Shown here: positions 9,474 through 19,248 of the stretch, piece by piece
Layout: each line of letters starts with the position of its first letter
How positions within the stretch are numbered: position 1 is the first letter of the stretch
Source of the DNA: Micromonospora sp. WMMA1363
GTDB lineage: Bacteria > Actinomycetota > Actinomycetes > Mycobacteriales > Micromonosporaceae
DNA: 64,000 bases
Direction of reading: 5' to 3'
Assembly: GCF_030345795.1 (NCBI RefSeq)
Contig: NZ_JAUALB010000001.1
Span: 2,653,501-2,717,500 of the forward strand
The notes under the pieces: generated by a model
Told to the model about the DNA's origin: nothing
What the model saw: the letters and a program-made list of their open reading frames with translations, nothing else
Databases searched by the model: none
Program-made: the position numbers and the translations under genes

Positions 9474-10619
9474 TCAGGCGTGGCCGTTGAAGGCGTCGCG
9501 CATCCGGGAGAAGAAGCCGCCCTGTTTGGTCAACTCGGCGACCTCCTCGCCGCGGGTCTTGGCGAACTCGCGCAGCACCCGCTCCTGGTCCGCGTCGAGC
9601 TTCGTCGGTGTCCGCACGTCGAGGTGAACGTAGAGGTCGCCCCGGCCGGTGCCACGCAGATGCGGCACGCCGCGGGCGCGGAGCCGCAGCGTGCTGCCCG
9701 GCTGGGTGCCCGACTTCACGTCGACCGGCTCCTCGCTGTCGAGCGTCTTGATGGTCAGTCGGGTGCCCAGCGCGGCCGCCGTCATCGGGACGGTCACCCG
9801 GCAGTGCAGGTCGTCCCCCTTCCGGGAGAACACGTCGTGTGGCCGCTCGTGGATCTCCACGTAGAGGTCGCCGGCCGTGCCGCCGCCGGGGCCGACCTCG
9901 CCCTGCTGGGCCAGCCGGATCCGCATGCCGTCCTCGACACCGGCCGGGATCTTGACGGTGAGCGACCGGCGGGTACGCACCCGGCCGTCGCCGGCGCAGG
10001 TCGGGCACGGCTGCGGAATCGTGGTCCCGAAGCCCTGGCAGGCGGTACAGGGCCGGGCCGAGACCACCTGGCCCAGGAAGGTACGCTGCACCGACTGCAC
10101 CTCGCCCCGACCACCGCAGGCCTCACAGGTGGCCAGGTGGGTGCCGGCGGCGGTGCCGGCGCCGGAGCAGGTGGTGCAGAGCACAGCCGTGTCGACCGTG
10201 ATCGGGGCCTCGACGCCGAACGCGGTTTCGTGCAGGTCCAGTTCGAGGCGCAGGATCGCGTCGGCGCCGGGCCGGGTACGCGGACGCGGACCCCGGGCGC
10301 CGCCGGCGGCGCCGCCGAAGAACGCGTCCATGATGTCCTGGAAGCCGACGAACGGGCCCGCCCCGCCGGGGCCGCCGGGACCGCCGGGCCCTCCGCCGCC
10401 GGGTGCGAGCGGGTCACCGCCGAGGTCGACGATCTGCCGTTTCCGATCGTCGGAGAGGACCTCGTATGCGGCGTTGATGTCCTTGAACTTCTCCTGCGCC
10501 TCCGGGTCCGGATTGACATCCGGGTGGTACTGGCGCGCGAGCTTCCGGTAGGCACGCTTGATCTCGTCGTCGGAGGCCTCCCGGCTCACGCCGAGGATGC
10601 CGTAGTAGTCCCTGGCCAC
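9474..10619 (-). CDS. dnaJ: Chaperone DnaJ
   Basis: Co-chaperone (about 381 residues) that delivers substrates to DnaK and stimulates its ATPase. It has a J domain with H-P-D, a Gly-rich linker (G-G-P-G repeats, residues about 70-95), four zinc-finger repeats ([32 protein letters not shown]) and the C-terminal substrate-binding domains. The start is uncertain: the GTG at 10619 gives the typical [10 protein letters not shown], while an ATG at 10637 adds six residues. This is the hrcA-linked second DnaJ of actinobacteria. The dnaK-grpE operon is not in the window. Confidence 0.95.
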   Translation of the reverse strand: MARDYYGILGVSREASDDEIKRAYRKLARQYHPDVNPDPEAQEKFKDINAAYEVLSDDRKRQIVDLGGDPLAPGGGGPGGPGGPGGAGPFVGFQDIMDAFFGGAAGGARGPRPRTRPGADAILRLELDLHETAFGVEAPITVDTAVLCTTCSGAGTAAGTHLATCEACGGRGEVQSVQRTFLGQVVSARPCTACQGFGTTIPQPCPTCAGDGRVRTRRSLTVKIPAGVEDGMRIRLAQQGEVGPGGGTAGDLYVEIHERPHDVFSRKGDDLHCRVTVPMTAAALGTRLTIKTLDSEEPVDVKSGTQPGSTLRLRARGVPHLRGTGRGDLYVHLDVRTPTKLDADQERVLREFAKTRGEEVAELTKQGGFFSRMRDAFNGHA

Positions 10620-10688
10620 TGCGTTCCGTGTCCTCATGTTCGTCTCGCGTTACGCCGGCCGCCGGCCCGGACGGCCGGACGGTACTGC

Positions 10689-11711
10689 CTAGTTCTGGGC
10701 CAGCAGGTCGCCCACGTAGCGTGCCACGGCGCGAACCGTGGCGATGGTCCCGGGGTAGTCCATCCGGGTCGGTCCCAACACACCAAGACCACCGACGATG
10801 GTGACCCCCGGACCGTAACCGGTACTGACCACCGAGGTGGCGCGGAGGTTATCGATCTCGTTCTCGTCGCCGATCCGAACGCGCATCGCGCTCGGCTCGA
10901 TTTCTCCGATGAGTTTGAGGAGCACGACCTCCTCCTCCAGCGCTTCCAGGATCGGACGCAGCGAACCCTGGAAGTCGAGCAGCCCGCCCCGGGCGAGATT
11001 GGCGGTGCCGGCCAACGCGATCCGCTCCTCGTGCCGCTCGACCAGTGTCTCCAGCAGCACCGTGGAGAGGGCGGTCATCGCCGGGCGCCGCTCGGCCGTG
11101 GCCTCGTCGACCAGCGACTGCACCAGCGGCGGCGTGTCGGACAGCCGGGCGCCGACCAGCTTCTCGTTGACCAGCTGGCGCAGGTCGGTGACGTCGCCGG
11201 CGGGGATCGGCCCGGGCAGCTCGACCAGACGCTGCTCGACGCGACCGGTGTCCGCGATCATGACGAGCATCAGCCGGGTGCTGGAGATGGGCACCAGCTC
11301 CAGGTGGCGTACCGAAGAGCGGGCCAGGCTCGGATACTGCACGACGGCGACCTGCCGGGTCAGCTGGGCCAGCAGCCGCACCGTGCGGTATACCACGTCG
11401 TCCAGGTCGACCGCGCCGACCAGGAATCGCTCGATCGCCCTGCGCTCGGCCGGGCTGAGCGGCTTGACCCGGGACAGCCGGTCCACGAAGAGCCGATATC
11501 CACGGTCGGTGGGCACCCGGCCGGCGCTGGTGTGCGGCTGCCGGATGTAGCCCTCCTCCTCCAGCACCGCCATGTCGTTCCGGACGGTCGCCGGGGAGAC
11601 CCCGAGCTGGTGCCGCTCGACCAGTGACTTACTGCCGACAGGCTCCTGCGTGGCGACGTAATCCTCGACGATCGCACGCAGTACCGCCAGCTTCCGGTCG
11701 TCGAGACCCAA
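10689..11711 (-). CDS. hrcA: Heat-inducible transcription repressor HrcA
   Basis: Repressor of class I heat-shock genes (340 residues); binds CIRCE operators and is kept active by GroEL. An N-terminal winged helix ([10 protein letters not shown], then S-P-A-T-V-R-N-D-M with A-G-R-V-P-T) is followed by the GAF-like dimerisation domain. The TTG at 11711 is chosen because AAGGAGG lies at ideal distance upstream and the protein then begins G-L-D-D-R-K, the usual N-terminus; the frame runs to 11906 but crosses the CIRCE element. The perfect CIRCE at 11761-11787 shows autoregulation. dnaJ follows 69 bases downstream. Confidence 0.97.
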   Translation of the reverse strand: MGLDDRKLAVLRAIVEDYVATQEPVGSKSLVERHQLGVSPATVRNDMAVLEEEGYIRQPHTSAGRVPTDRGYRLFVDRLSRVKPLSPAERRAIERFLVGAVDLDDVVYRTVRLLAQLTRQVAVVQYPSLARSSVRHLELVPISSTRLMLVMIADTGRVEQRLVELPGPIPAGDVTDLRQLVNEKLVGARLSDTPPLVQSLVDEATAERRPAMTALSTVLLETLVERHEERIALAGTANLARGGLLDFQGSLRPILEALEEEVVLLKLIGEIEPSAMRVRIGDENEIDNLRATSVVSTGYGPGVTIVGGLGVLGPTRMDYPGTIATVRAVARYVGDLLAQN

Positions 11712-11760
11712 CCTCCCCACCTCCTTGTCGCGCGTCGGTCGCCGGTTGCCGGGCGGCGGC

Positions 11761-11787
11761 CTGGCACTCGACTGTAACGAGTGCCAG
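11761..11787 (-). promoter_or_regulatory. CIRCE operator of hrcA
   Basis: Perfect inverted repeat ctggcactc - 9 bases - gagtgccag. This matches the CIRCE consensus TTAGCACTC-N9-GAGTGCTAA in its inner eight bases and exact 9-base spacer. It lies 50 bases upstream of the hrcA start, so HrcA should repress its own hrcA-dnaJ transcript. Confidence 0.95.
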
Positions 11788-11935
11788 TCTACGTCGGCGC
11801 GTCCGCCACCGCGATGATCAACGAAGGACGAGTGGTGTGTCCGGACACCCGTGGTGGTGGCAGGGCCGATCATCCGGACATCCGGGGCGGTGTCGCTCTG
11901 GTGCACCGTTGCGGTCTCCCCCTACGGTGATCCTC

Positions 11936-12547
11936 ATGACTGAACCGCCTCGCCCTCCGGGCGCCGGAGAGCCCGGCCCGCAGGGCCCCGACGAGCCCAC
12001 CGCACCACTGTCCGGGGCACCCGGCCCCGGTGGCTATCCGCCGCCCGGCGGCTATCCGCCCCCCGGCGGGCCTGGTGGCTACCCACCACCCGGCGGCTAC
12101 CCACCCCCCGGCGGGCCTGGTGACTACCCACCACCCGGCGGCTACCCACCCCCCGGCCCCGGCTACCCGGCCGGCGGCGCCTACGGCGCCCCCGCCGGCT
12201 TCGCCAACAACGAGGACAAGACCTGGGCTCTGATCGCGCACTTCGGCGGCGCGCTCGGAATGTTCCTCGGGGGCGGCGTCTTCGGCTGGGTCGGCCCGCT
12301 GGTCGCCCTCATGGCTCGCGGTAACCAGTCGCCGACCGTCCGGGCCCACGCGGTCGCCGCCCTGAACTTCCAGATCCTCTGGTCGGTGATCGCTGTGATC
12401 GGGTGGATCCTCACCTGCGTCATCATCGGCTTCCTGGTCGGCATCGCCGCGATGATCATCGGCATCATCTTCGGTGTGATCGCCGGCGTCAAGGCCAACG
12501 AGGGCATGCTGTACCGCTACCCGATGTCCGCCAACTTCATCAAGTGA
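11936..12547 (+). CDS. DUF4870-type membrane protein with Gly/Pro/Tyr-rich repeats
   Basis: Membrane protein of 203 residues. Residues 1-90 are disordered and rich in Pro, Gly and Tyr, with tandem G-G-Y-P-P-P repeats coded by a 45-base DNA repeat. Residues about 95-195 match the DUF4870/Tic20-like core: W-A-L-I-A-H-F-G-G-A-L, V-R-A-H-A-V-A-A-L-N-F-Q and two long hydrophobic helices, ending Y-P-M-S-A-N-F-I-K. Function unknown; related proteins are common in actinobacteria. The ATG at 11936 follows a weak GGTGA site. It diverges from hrcA and converges on hemW. Confidence 0.9.
   Translation: MTEPPRPPGAGEPGPQGPDEPTAPLSGAPGPGGYPPPGGYPPPGGPGGYPPPGGYPPPGGPGDYPPPGGYPPPGPGYPAGGAYGAPAGFANNEDKTWALIAHFGGALGMFLGGGVFGWVGPLVALMARGNQSPTVRAHAVAALNFQILWSVIAVIGWILTCVIIGFLVGIAAMIIGIIFGVIAGVKANEGMLYRYPMSANFIK
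12029..12157 (+). repeat. 45-bp coding tandem repeat (about 2.9 copies)
   Basis: Units begin at 12029, 12074 and 12119, the last one shortened to 39 bases. Copies differ mainly at silent third positions (tat/tac, ccg/cca). Each full unit codes G-G-Y-P-P-P-G-G-Y-P-P-P-G-G-P inside the DUF4870 protein. The 15-codon period keeps frame, so copy number could vary without disrupting the gene. Confidence 0.85.
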
Positions 12548-12618
12548 GCCTCGACCGGCCGCTCCCGCGGCCGGTCGACACGGCTCCCGGCCCGCTGGCA
12601 CCGCTGGCGGCCTTGCCG

Positions 12619-13839
12619 TCAGGGCAGCAGGTCACGCACCACGGCATCGGCCAGCAGCCGGCCGCGCAGGGTGAGCACGGCCCGGCCGGCGGCGTACTCC
12701 GCGTCGGCCAGCAGGCCGACGGACCGCGCACGCTCGGCACCCGCCCGGCCGGCGGGGTCCAGCACCTCCAACGGCAGGCCGGCGGCGAGCCGCAGGCACA
12801 GCATGACCTCCTCCAGGTGCGCCTCGTCGGCGGTCAGCACCTCCCGGGCCAGGCCCGGGGACTCCCCGGCGGCCAGCCGCTTGGCGTACGCCGTGGGGTG
12901 CTTGACGTTCCACCAGCGCACGCCGCCGACGTGGCTGTGCGCCCCCGGGCCGAGGCCCCACCAGTCCCCGCCGGTCCAGTAGAGCAGGTTGTGCCGGCAC
13001 CGGGCGGCCGGCGTCCGCGCCCAGTTGGAGACCTCGTACCAGGAGAAACCCGCTGCGTCGAGGACGGCCTCCGCGGCAAGGTAGCGGTCCGCGGCGACGT
13101 CGTCGGAGGGGTACGGCAGTTCGCCGCGCCGCACCCGGGCCGCCAGCCCGGTCCCCTCCTCCACGGTCAGGGCGTACGCGCTGACGTGGTCCACGTCGGC
13201 AGCGACCACCTGGTCGAGCGAGGCGGCGAAGTCCGCCGCCTCCTCGCCCGGCGTGCCGTAGATCAGGTCCAGGTTGACGTGGTCGAACCCGGCGTCGCGG
13301 GCCTCCCGGGCGGCAACGACGGCCCGGCCGGCACTGTGCTGCCGGTCGAGGACCGCCAGCACCCCCGGCGACGCGGACTGCATGCCCAGCGAGATCCGGG
13401 TGTAGCCGGCGGCCCGCAACGCCTTCAGCGACTCCGGCGACACCGATTCCGGGTTCGCCTCCGTCGTGATCTCGGCGTCGGCGGCCAGCCCGAACGTGTG
13501 GTCGATCCCGTCGAGGATCCGGGCCAGGTCGTCGGCGGGCAACAGGGTCGGGGTGCCGCCGCCGACGAAGACCGTGTCGACCCGGGGCGGCGGGCTGCCG
13601 CGCAGCACCCGGGCGGCCAGCGCCAGCTCGGCCCGCACCGCGTCCGCGTACCCCGCCCGGCCCCCGCCGCCCAGCTCAGCCGCCGTGTACGTGTTGAAGT
13701 CGCAGTAGCCGCAGCGGCTGGCGCAGAAGGGCACGTGTACGTATACACCGAAGCCCCGCGCGCCGACCGAGGTCAGGGCGGTGGCGGGCAGCGAGCCGTC
13801 GGCGGGGACGATCTCGCCTGCTGGAAGGATGCCGGGCAT
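12619..13839 (-). CDS. hemW: Heme chaperone HemW (coproporphyrinogen III oxidase-like radical SAM)
   Basis: Radical SAM protein of 406 residues that binds haem and is thought to deliver it to membrane targets; often mis-annotated as oxygen-independent coproporphyrinogen oxidase. The [4Fe-4S] motif is C-A-S-R-C-G-Y-C, followed by G-G-G-T-P-T, the E-x-N-P-E motif and a HemN-like C-terminal domain (W-x-G-L-G-P-G-A-H-S). The start is uncertain: the ATG at 13839 leaves about 30 extra residues before the conserved G-V-Y-V-H-V-P-F-C segment and only 19 bases to the divergent crotonase start. Position near lepA and hrcA is typical of actinobacteria. Confidence 0.94.
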   Translation of the reverse strand: MPGILPAGEIVPADGSLPATALTSVGARGFGVYVHVPFCASRCGYCDFNTYTAAELGGGGRAGYADAVRAELALAARVLRGSPPPRVDTVFVGGGTPTLLPADDLARILDGIDHTFGLAADAEITTEANPESVSPESLKALRAAGYTRISLGMQSASPGVLAVLDRQHSAGRAVVAAREARDAGFDHVNLDLIYGTPGEEAADFAASLDQVVAADVDHVSAYALTVEEGTGLAARVRRGELPYPSDDVAADRYLAAEAVLDAAGFSWYEVSNWARTPAARCRHNLLYWTGGDWWGLGPGAHSHVGGVRWWNVKHPTAYAKRLAAGESPGLAREVLTADEAHLEEVMLCLRLAAGLPLEVLDPAGRAGAERARSVGLLADAEYAAGRAVLTLRGRLLADAVVRDLLP

Positions 13840-13858
13840 GGCCACTAGTGTGCCCGGC

Positions 13859-14641
13859 ATGACCACTCCCGATGTGCTCGTGCGGGTCGCCACGGCCCGT
13901 GGGGTGACCACCCTCACCCTGGACAGCCAGCACAACCGCAACGCGCTCTCCACACCGCTGATGACCCAGCTGCTCGACGGCCTCGCCGCCGCGGTCGCCG
14001 ACGACGCGGTCCGCGTTGTCGTGCTGAGCCACACCGGTCCGGTCTTCTGCTCCGGCGCCGACCTGAAGGAGACCGCCGCCGCGTACGCCAGCGGGACCGT
14101 GCCCGCCGGAATGCTGGGTGACGTGCTGACCGCGGTGTGGGAGTGCCCGAAACCGGTGGTGGCGCGGGTCGCGGGGCCGGCGCGCGCTGGTGGGCTGGGG
14201 CTGATCGCAGCGGCTGACCTGGCGGTCTGCGCACAGGAGGCGACGTTCGCGTTCACCGAGGTTCGGATCGGGGTGATCCCGGCGGTAGTATCGGCGACCG
14301 TGCTGCCTCGGCTGCACCCGCGCGCCGCGGCCGAGCTGTACCTGACCGGGGACACCTTCGACGGCCGGCGCGCCGCTGAGACCGGGCTGGTCACCGCTGC
14401 GGTGCCAGCGGTGGAGCTCGACGCGGCCGTGGCCCGGTACTGCGACTCGCTGGTCCGGGGGGCGCCGGGGGCGTTGGCCGGGGCAAAGCGGCTGCTGCGC
14501 CGCCCGACCGCCACCGACCTGCACGCCGAGATCACCGATCTGGCCGCCCTGTCCACCGGCTACTTCCTCTCCGACGAGGGGCGCGAGGGCGTACTGGCGT
14601 TCCGGGAGAAGCGGCCCGCGCGCTGGGTGCCGGGCGAGTAG
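13859..14641 (+). CDS. Enoyl-CoA hydratase/isomerase (crotonase) family protein
   Basis: Crotonase-fold protein of 260 residues, possibly in fatty or branched-chain acyl-CoA metabolism. Conserved features include F-C-S-G-A-D-L-K-E (CoA binding/oxyanion region) and F-T-E-V-R-I-G-V-I-P, which keeps the second catalytic glutamate. The first glutamate of true hydratases (the G-G-G-C-E-L position) is replaced in A-G-G-L-G-L, so hydration may not be its reaction. The ATG at 13859 has no obvious ribosome binding site; an in-frame ATG at 13838 would overlap the hemW start. A short or absent leader is likely. Confidence 0.9.
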   Translation: MTTPDVLVRVATARGVTTLTLDSQHNRNALSTPLMTQLLDGLAAAVADDAVRVVVLSHTGPVFCSGADLKETAAAYASGTVPAGMLGDVLTAVWECPKPVVARVAGPARAGGLGLIAAADLAVCAQEATFAFTEVRIGVIPAVVSATVLPRLHPRAAAELYLTGDTFDGRRAAETGLVTAAVPAVELDAAVARYCDSLVRGAPGALAGAKRLLRRPTATDLHAEITDLAALSTGYFLSDEGREGVLAFREKRPARWVPGE

Positions 14642-14816
14642 TGAGGGTTTCCGCCGCCGGAGACGAGGGAACGCCGGGTCCGCCTGACGGGCCCGGTCCC
14701 GCACCCACCGCGGACGTCCCGACCGCCGCCGCCACGCCCGGTGGACGGTCTGGACCGGTCGGACGACTTGAGGAGAGCGGTGGGGGACGTACGCTTGTCG
14801 AAGTGTCGAGCTGGGG

Positions 14817-15680
14817 GTGCAGGTGCGAACTCGGGCAGTCGTCGCCGGTGGTGTGGCCCTCGTTCTCGTCGCCGTGGTCGGGCTGTTCATCGTTTTCCGG
14901 CAGGTCGGCGAGCGACTACGGCTGCCGTTCGCCAGCCGGGTGTGCACGGTGCAGGCAAACGGCCGGGTCGCCCTGGACGTCGACCAGATGGCCAACGCGG
15001 CGACCATCGCGGCGATCGGGATCCAGCGCGGGATGCCCGAACGGGCCGTCGTGGTGGCGCTTGCCACCGCCTACCAGGAGTCGGGCCTGCGCAATCTGGC
15101 CGGCGGCGACCGGGACTCGGTGGGTTTGTTCCAGCAGCGACCGAGCCAGGGCTGGGGCACCCCGACCCAGATCCGCGACCCGAGGTACGCCGCCAACAAG
15201 TTCTACGCGGCGCTGAGCAAGGTACGCGGCTGGGAGCAGATGCGGGTCACCGAGGCGGCCCAGAAGGTGCAGCGGTCGGCGTTCCCGGAGGCGTACCAGA
15301 AGTGGGCCGCCGAGTCGGAGGTGCTGACTCGGGCGCTACTCGGGCACGTCACCGGCGCGGTCGCCTGCACGGTCGGCGGCGACCCGCTGCTGCGTGGCGC
15401 GGCGGCGACCGCCGCCCTGACCCGAGGCCTGGCCCTGGACTGGGGGCTCGCCGCGACGGCCGCCGCGGCCGACCTGACCAGCCTCACCGTGACCGCCGAC
15501 ACCGAGCGCGGCGGCTGGCGGTACGCGCACTGGCTGGTCTCACACGCCCATGACAACGGGGTCCGGCTGGTCCGCTTCGGCGACCGGCAGTGGACCGCCG
15601 AGCAGGGCACCTGGGACCGCGTGGCGGGTGAGGAGCCGTCGGCGGCCCGGGTGGTGGCCGAGGTTTTCGCCGCGGCCTGA
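14817..15680 (+). CDS. Membrane-anchored lytic-transglycosylase-like protein
   Basis: Protein of 287 residues with one N-terminal membrane segment (residues about 7-28) and an extracytoplasmic body. The stretch A-T-A-Y-Q-E-S-G-L-R-N followed by G-D-R-D-S-V-G-L-F-Q-Q-R-P-S resembles the catalytic-glutamate region of SLT-type transglycosylases, and similar segments occur in actinobacterial NlpC/P60 cell-wall proteins. Cell-wall turnover is therefore inferred. The remaining about 130 residues match no family I recognise. The start is a GTG at 14817 or 14823 behind a G-rich stretch; both keep the membrane segment. The gene stands alone between crotonase and MOSC genes. Confidence 0.8.
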   Translation: MQVRTRAVVAGGVALVLVAVVGLFIVFRQVGERLRLPFASRVCTVQANGRVALDVDQMANAATIAAIGIQRGMPERAVVVALATAYQESGLRNLAGGDRDSVGLFQQRPSQGWGTPTQIRDPRYAANKFYAALSKVRGWEQMRVTEAAQKVQRSAFPEAYQKWAAESEVLTRALLGHVTGAVACTVGGDPLLRGAAATAALTRGLALDWGLAATAAAADLTSLTVTADTERGGWRYAHWLVSHAHDNGVRLVRFGDRQWTAEQGTWDRVAGEEPSAARVVAEVFAAA

Positions 15681-15742
15681 GCCCGCTGGCGGCGCGGGCG
15701 ATGACGCGGGCCGGGTGGTCAGCCAACGGCGTGGCCGCGTGA

Positions 15743-16381
15743 TCAGCCGGCGGTGAGCCGCCGACGGGCCTTCTCCCGGACCCGCTCCGGCAGGTCGTCC
15801 GCGTCGAGCAGTCGGGGCAGCAGCTCCGCCTCCAGGTTCAGCGCTCGGAACACCTCGCCGATCGTCACCCCGTGCCCGGGTCGGTCCGCCACCTCGATCA
15901 GGTCACCCACGCCGATCTCGCCCGCGTGCAGCACCCGCAGATACGCCCCCGGATGGGCTCGCACGGTGAACCGCTTGATCAGATCCGGGACTCCCCAGAA
16001 TCCGGCGAACGTGGTGCACGGCGTGCGGGGCATGCTCACCTGGAGCACCGCCGAGCCGATCGTCCACTGTTCCCCGATCACGGCGCCGGTCACGTCGACC
16101 CCCCGGGTGGTCAGGTTCTCGCCGAACCCACCCGGGTCGATTCGACGCCCCAGCTCGGCCGCCCACCATGCGGCGTCCTCCTCGGCGTACGCGTACACCG
16201 CCTTGTCCGGACCGCCGTGGTGGGCACGCTCCCCGATGAAGTCGCCGGCGAGCCCGTCGGCGTCCACCCGTACCGCCCCGCCCGCCGGGCGCTTGTCGAT
16301 GCCACTCCGGCCGCTCGCGTCACTCGCCCACGCCGCCTCGGTCACGATGCCGAGGTTCACCGATACCAGCCTGCCCGTCAT
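15743..16381 (-). CDS. MOSC domain-containing protein (YiiM-like)
   Basis: MOSC-domain protein of 212 residues, a fold that handles sulfur or molybdenum-cofactor-linked chemistry (YiiM relatives detoxify N-hydroxylated compounds). Visible markers are G-D-F-I-G-E-R-A-H-H-G-G-P-D-K-A-V-Y-A-Y near residue 50, F-G-E-N-L-T-T, and S-M-P-R-T-P-C with the conserved cysteine. The ATG at 16381 starts M-T-G-R-L-V-S-V-N; a longer frame to 16486 carries no family sequence. Substrate not known. Confidence 0.9.
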   Translation of the reverse strand: MTGRLVSVNLGIVTEAAWASDASGRSGIDKRPAGGAVRVDADGLAGDFIGERAHHGGPDKAVYAYAEEDAAWWAAELGRRIDPGGFGENLTTRGVDVTGAVIGEQWTIGSAVLQVSMPRTPCTTFAGFWGVPDLIKRFTVRAHPGAYLRVLHAGEIGVGDLIEVADRPGHGVTIGEVFRALNLEAELLPRLLDADDLPERVREKARRRLTAG

Positions 16382-16560
16382 GGCGGCCAGCCTAGCCGGG
16401 TGCGGCGCGCGGGCGATCTCCGCGCCGGCGCCCCGCAGAAACGAGTAGCAGGCAACTCGGAGTTGTCTGGCAGGGCGATGCCGCACGTGCCGGGCTTGAT
16501 CGCCTGCACGGCTTTGGCGGCGGCGACCCGGTCGTCCCAGGTCTCCGGCGGCTGCACCTA

Positions 16561-16598
16561 CGAACGGGCGCCCGACCTCATCGTCGGGTGCCCGTTCG
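16561..16598 (-). terminator. Hairpin terminator downstream of the GlsB gene
   Basis: A 16-base arm (16561-16576) and its complement (16583-16598), with one G-U pair and a 6-base loop, form a very stable hairpin 23 bases past the GlsB stop. No U-tract follows, as is usual in actinobacteria. It could also end transcripts arriving from the left. Confidence 0.8.
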
Positions 16599-16621
16599 AG
16601 ATTCAGCCGTCGGCGTCGGTA

Positions 16622-16903
16622 TCAACCGATGCTGCGCCGCCGGCCCACACCGGCTACCAGAGCTACGGCGATGGCGGCCAGCGCGACCTGGACAAGCAAC
16701 TCACCCCAGTCGATGCCAGCGGTCGAGGTCGCGATACCAATGGTTCGTGCCAGAGCGGTGCCGAGCAGGGCGGCTCCGACACCGATCAGCATGTGCAGCC
16801 ACATTGGCATGTCCTGCCGACCCGGCACGACCAGGCGGCCCAGCGCGCCGACGATCAGACCGACGATCAGCGCGGTGATGATGCCCCAGACGGTCAGTTC
16901 CAC
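16622..16903 (-). CDS. GlsB/YeaQ/YmgE family stress-response membrane protein
   Basis: Small membrane protein of 93 residues with three hydrophobic segments (about residues 5-22, 34-55 and 66-85) and the family signature G-A-L-G-R-L-V-V-P-G-R-Q-D after the first helix. Related proteins (transglycosylase-associated proteins) are stress-induced, but no enzymatic role is established. The start is a GTG at 16903 behind a textbook AAGGAGG with 6-7 base spacing. A strong hairpin terminator follows, so this is probably a single-gene unit. Confidence 0.92.
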   Translation of the reverse strand: MELTVWGIITALIVGLIVGALGRLVVPGRQDMPMWLHMLIGVGAALLGTALARTIGIATSTAGIDWGELLVQVALAAIAVALVAGVGRRRSIG

Positions 16904-17219
16904 GGTCGCCCTCCTTCACGAAGCGATCCCCGGGGGTATGGTGTTCCGGTCACACCTGAGCAGTGCCCGATCGGCCGGAACCCCAAACACAGCGGGCGCC
17001 TGATTCAGGCGCTGACCGGCCCCGCCGATCCCGATTCGGACTCGCCGACGGTGGCGCTCGGACCGGCCGAGGTTCCCGGCGCCGGGGCCAACGAGCCAGC
17101 CACCACCGCGGGCCGAAGGCCGCCGCCGGTGTCCATTTCGTAACGGACCCCCACGCCCCGGCCCCGCTGCGTGCCCTGGCCGGCAACGCCCTCCGTCCGG
17201 CCCGACACCCCGGCCGTGG
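16904..17219. other. Intergenic region between lepA and the GlsB gene
   Basis: These 316 bases hold the GlsB leader and probably its promoter. A short palindrome, gcgcctgattcaggcgc, lies at 16996-17012 and might act as an operator or weak terminator for lepA. No open frame here looks like a gene. Confidence 0.4.
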
Positions 17220-19097
17220 TCACTTCTTACCGGGGGCCTTCCCGTCGCCGGAGTCGGAGGAGAGGGCGGCGATGAATGCCTCCTGGGGGACTTCCACCCG
17301 GCCCACCATCTTCATCCGCTTCTTGCCCTCCTTCTGCTTTTCCAGCAGCTTGCGCTTACGGCTGATGTCACCGCCGTAGCACTTCGAGAGGACGTCCTTG
17401 CGGATGGCCCGGATCGTCTCCCGGGCGATCACCCGGCTGCCGATGGCCGCCTGGATCGGCACCTCGAACTGCTGGCGCGGGATCAGGTTGCGCAACTTCG
17501 CGGCGATGGAGGTGCCGTAGTTGTACGCCTTGTCCTTGTGCACGATCGCGCTGAACGCGTCGACCGGCTCGCCGTGCAGCAGGATGTCGACCTTCACCAG
17601 GTCCGACGCCTGTTCGCCAGACGGCTCGTAGTCCAGCGACGCATACCCCTTGGTGCGACTCTTCAACTGATCGAAGAAGTCAAAGATGATCTCCGCTAGG
17701 GGGAGTGTGTAGCGCAGCTCCACCCGGTCGGCGGATAGGTAATCCATGCCGAGCAGGCTGCCTCGCCGACCCTGACACAACTCCATCACCGCGCCGACGT
17801 AGTCGTTCGGAGTCAGCACAGTGGCCCGCACGGTCGGCTCGTACACCTCGGCGATCTTGCCGGTCGGGTACTCGCTCGGGTTGGTCACCACGATTTCCTG
17901 GCCGTCCTCCTGGACGGCCCGGTAAACCACGTTCGGCGCGGTGGAGATCAAGTCGAGATTGAACTCCCGCTCCAACCGCTCCCGGATGATCTCCAGGTGC
18001 AGCAGGCCGAGGAACCCGCAGCGGAACCCGAAGCCGAGCGCGCCCGAGGTCTCCGGCTCGTACGTCAGCGCGGCGTCGTTGAGCTTGAGCTTGTCCAGTG
18101 CGTCGCGCAGGTTCGGGTAGTCCGACCCGTCGATCGGGTAGAGGCCGGAGTAGACCATCGGTTTCGGGTCCTTGTAACCGCCCAGCGCCTCGCTGGCCGG
18201 ACGGCCGTTGGTGGTTACCGTGTCACCGACCCGCGACTGGCGGACGTCCTTCACACCGGTGATGAGGTAGCCCACCTCGCCGACACCCAACGCCTCGGCC
18301 TTCTGCATCTCCGGTGAGATGACCCCGATCTCCAGCAGTTCGTGCGCCGCGCCGGTGGACATCATCTTGATCCGGTCCCGGGCACCGATCCGCCCGTCGA
18401 CCACCCGTACGTAGGTGACCACGCCCCGGTAGACGTCGTACACCGAGTCGAAGATCATCGCCCGAGCCGGCGAGTCGGCCTCACCGACCGGCGGGATGAA
18501 CTGCCGGACGATCTCGTCGAGCAGGTGCGGAACGCCCTCGCCGGTCTTGCCCGACACCCTGATGCAGTCCGCCGGGTCACCACCGATCAGGTGCGCCAGC
18601 TCCTCGGCGTACTTCTCCGGCTGCGCCGCCGGCAGGTCGATCTTGTTGAGCACCGGGATGACGTGCAGGTCGTTCTCGAGCGCCAGGTACAGGTTCGCCA
18701 GGGTCTGCGCCTCGATGCCCTGAGCGGCGTCGACCAGCAGGATCGCGCCCTCGCAGGCCGCCAACGAGCGGGACACCTCGTACGTGAAGTCGACGTGCCC
18801 CGGAGTATCGATCATGTTGAGGACGGCGCACTCGCCGACCCGGTCGCCATCCCGGATCGTCCACGGCATCCGGACGGCCTGGCTCTTGATCGTGATTCCG
18901 CGCTCGCGCTCGATGTCCATCCGGTCGAGGTACTGCGCACGCATCTGGCGGGGGTCGACCACTCCGGTGAGCTGCAGCATCCGGTCGGCCAGGGTCGATT
19001 TCCCGTGGTCGATGTGGGCGATGATGCAGAAGTTCCTGATGCGCGCCGGGTCGGTTGCACCAGGAGCGTTCGCGCCGGGATCGAGCGTCGGTGGCAC
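17220..19097 (-). CDS. lepA: Elongation factor 4 (LepA)
   Basis: Translational GTPase of 625 residues that acts on stalled or assembling ribosomes. The G domain shows [23 protein letters not shown] and N-K-I-D. Domains II-III and V follow, and the LepA-specific C-terminal domain contains [10 protein letters not shown] and [18 protein letters not shown]. The start is a GTG at 19097; about 20 residues precede the G domain. Length is slightly above the usual about 600 because of N- and C-terminal tails. Confidence 0.98.
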   Translation of the reverse strand: MPPTLDPGANAPGATDPARIRNFCIIAHIDHGKSTLADRMLQLTGVVDPRQMRAQYLDRMDIERERGITIKSQAVRMPWTIRDGDRVGECAVLNMIDTPGHVDFTYEVSRSLAACEGAILLVDAAQGIEAQTLANLYLALENDLHVIPVLNKIDLPAAQPEKYAEELAHLIGGDPADCIRVSGKTGEGVPHLLDEIVRQFIPPVGEADSPARAMIFDSVYDVYRGVVTYVRVVDGRIGARDRIKMMSTGAAHELLEIGVISPEMQKAEALGVGEVGYLITGVKDVRQSRVGDTVTTNGRPASEALGGYKDPKPMVYSGLYPIDGSDYPNLRDALDKLKLNDAALTYEPETSGALGFGFRCGFLGLLHLEIIRERLEREFNLDLISTAPNVVYRAVQEDGQEIVVTNPSEYPTGKIAEVYEPTVRATVLTPNDYVGAVMELCQGRRGSLLGMDYLSADRVELRYTLPLAEIIFDFFDQLKSRTKGYASLDYEPSGEQASDLVKVDILLHGEPVDAFSAIVHKDKAYNYGTSIAAKLRNLIPRQQFEVPIQAAIGSRVIARETIRAIRKDVLSKCYGGDISRKRKLLEKQKEGKKRMKMVGRVEVPQEAFIAALSSDSGDGKAPGKK

Positions 19098-19248
19098 AGT
19101 GGTCCGTTCTGGTCGGCTGACGTTGAGCAGGCCGGCACGCCGCCGACCCCCTCCATGCTCCCACGCCGCCCGGCCACGCCCGCTGCGCGGGCGAACCCCG
19201 CTGGCACCGCGGTCGCCGGTTCCGCCGGCGGGCCGGCGCGGGCCACCC

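Noticed and set aside
9171..11627. Plus-strand open frame of 818 codons
   Set aside because: It is antisense to rsmE, dnaJ and hrcA, has no domain signature and results from the high GC content.
16930..16945. GGGTAT as a stress-sigma -10 box for the GlsB gene
   Set aside because: It reads on the plus strand, away from the GlsB gene, and no GTTT-type -35 box lies at the right distance.
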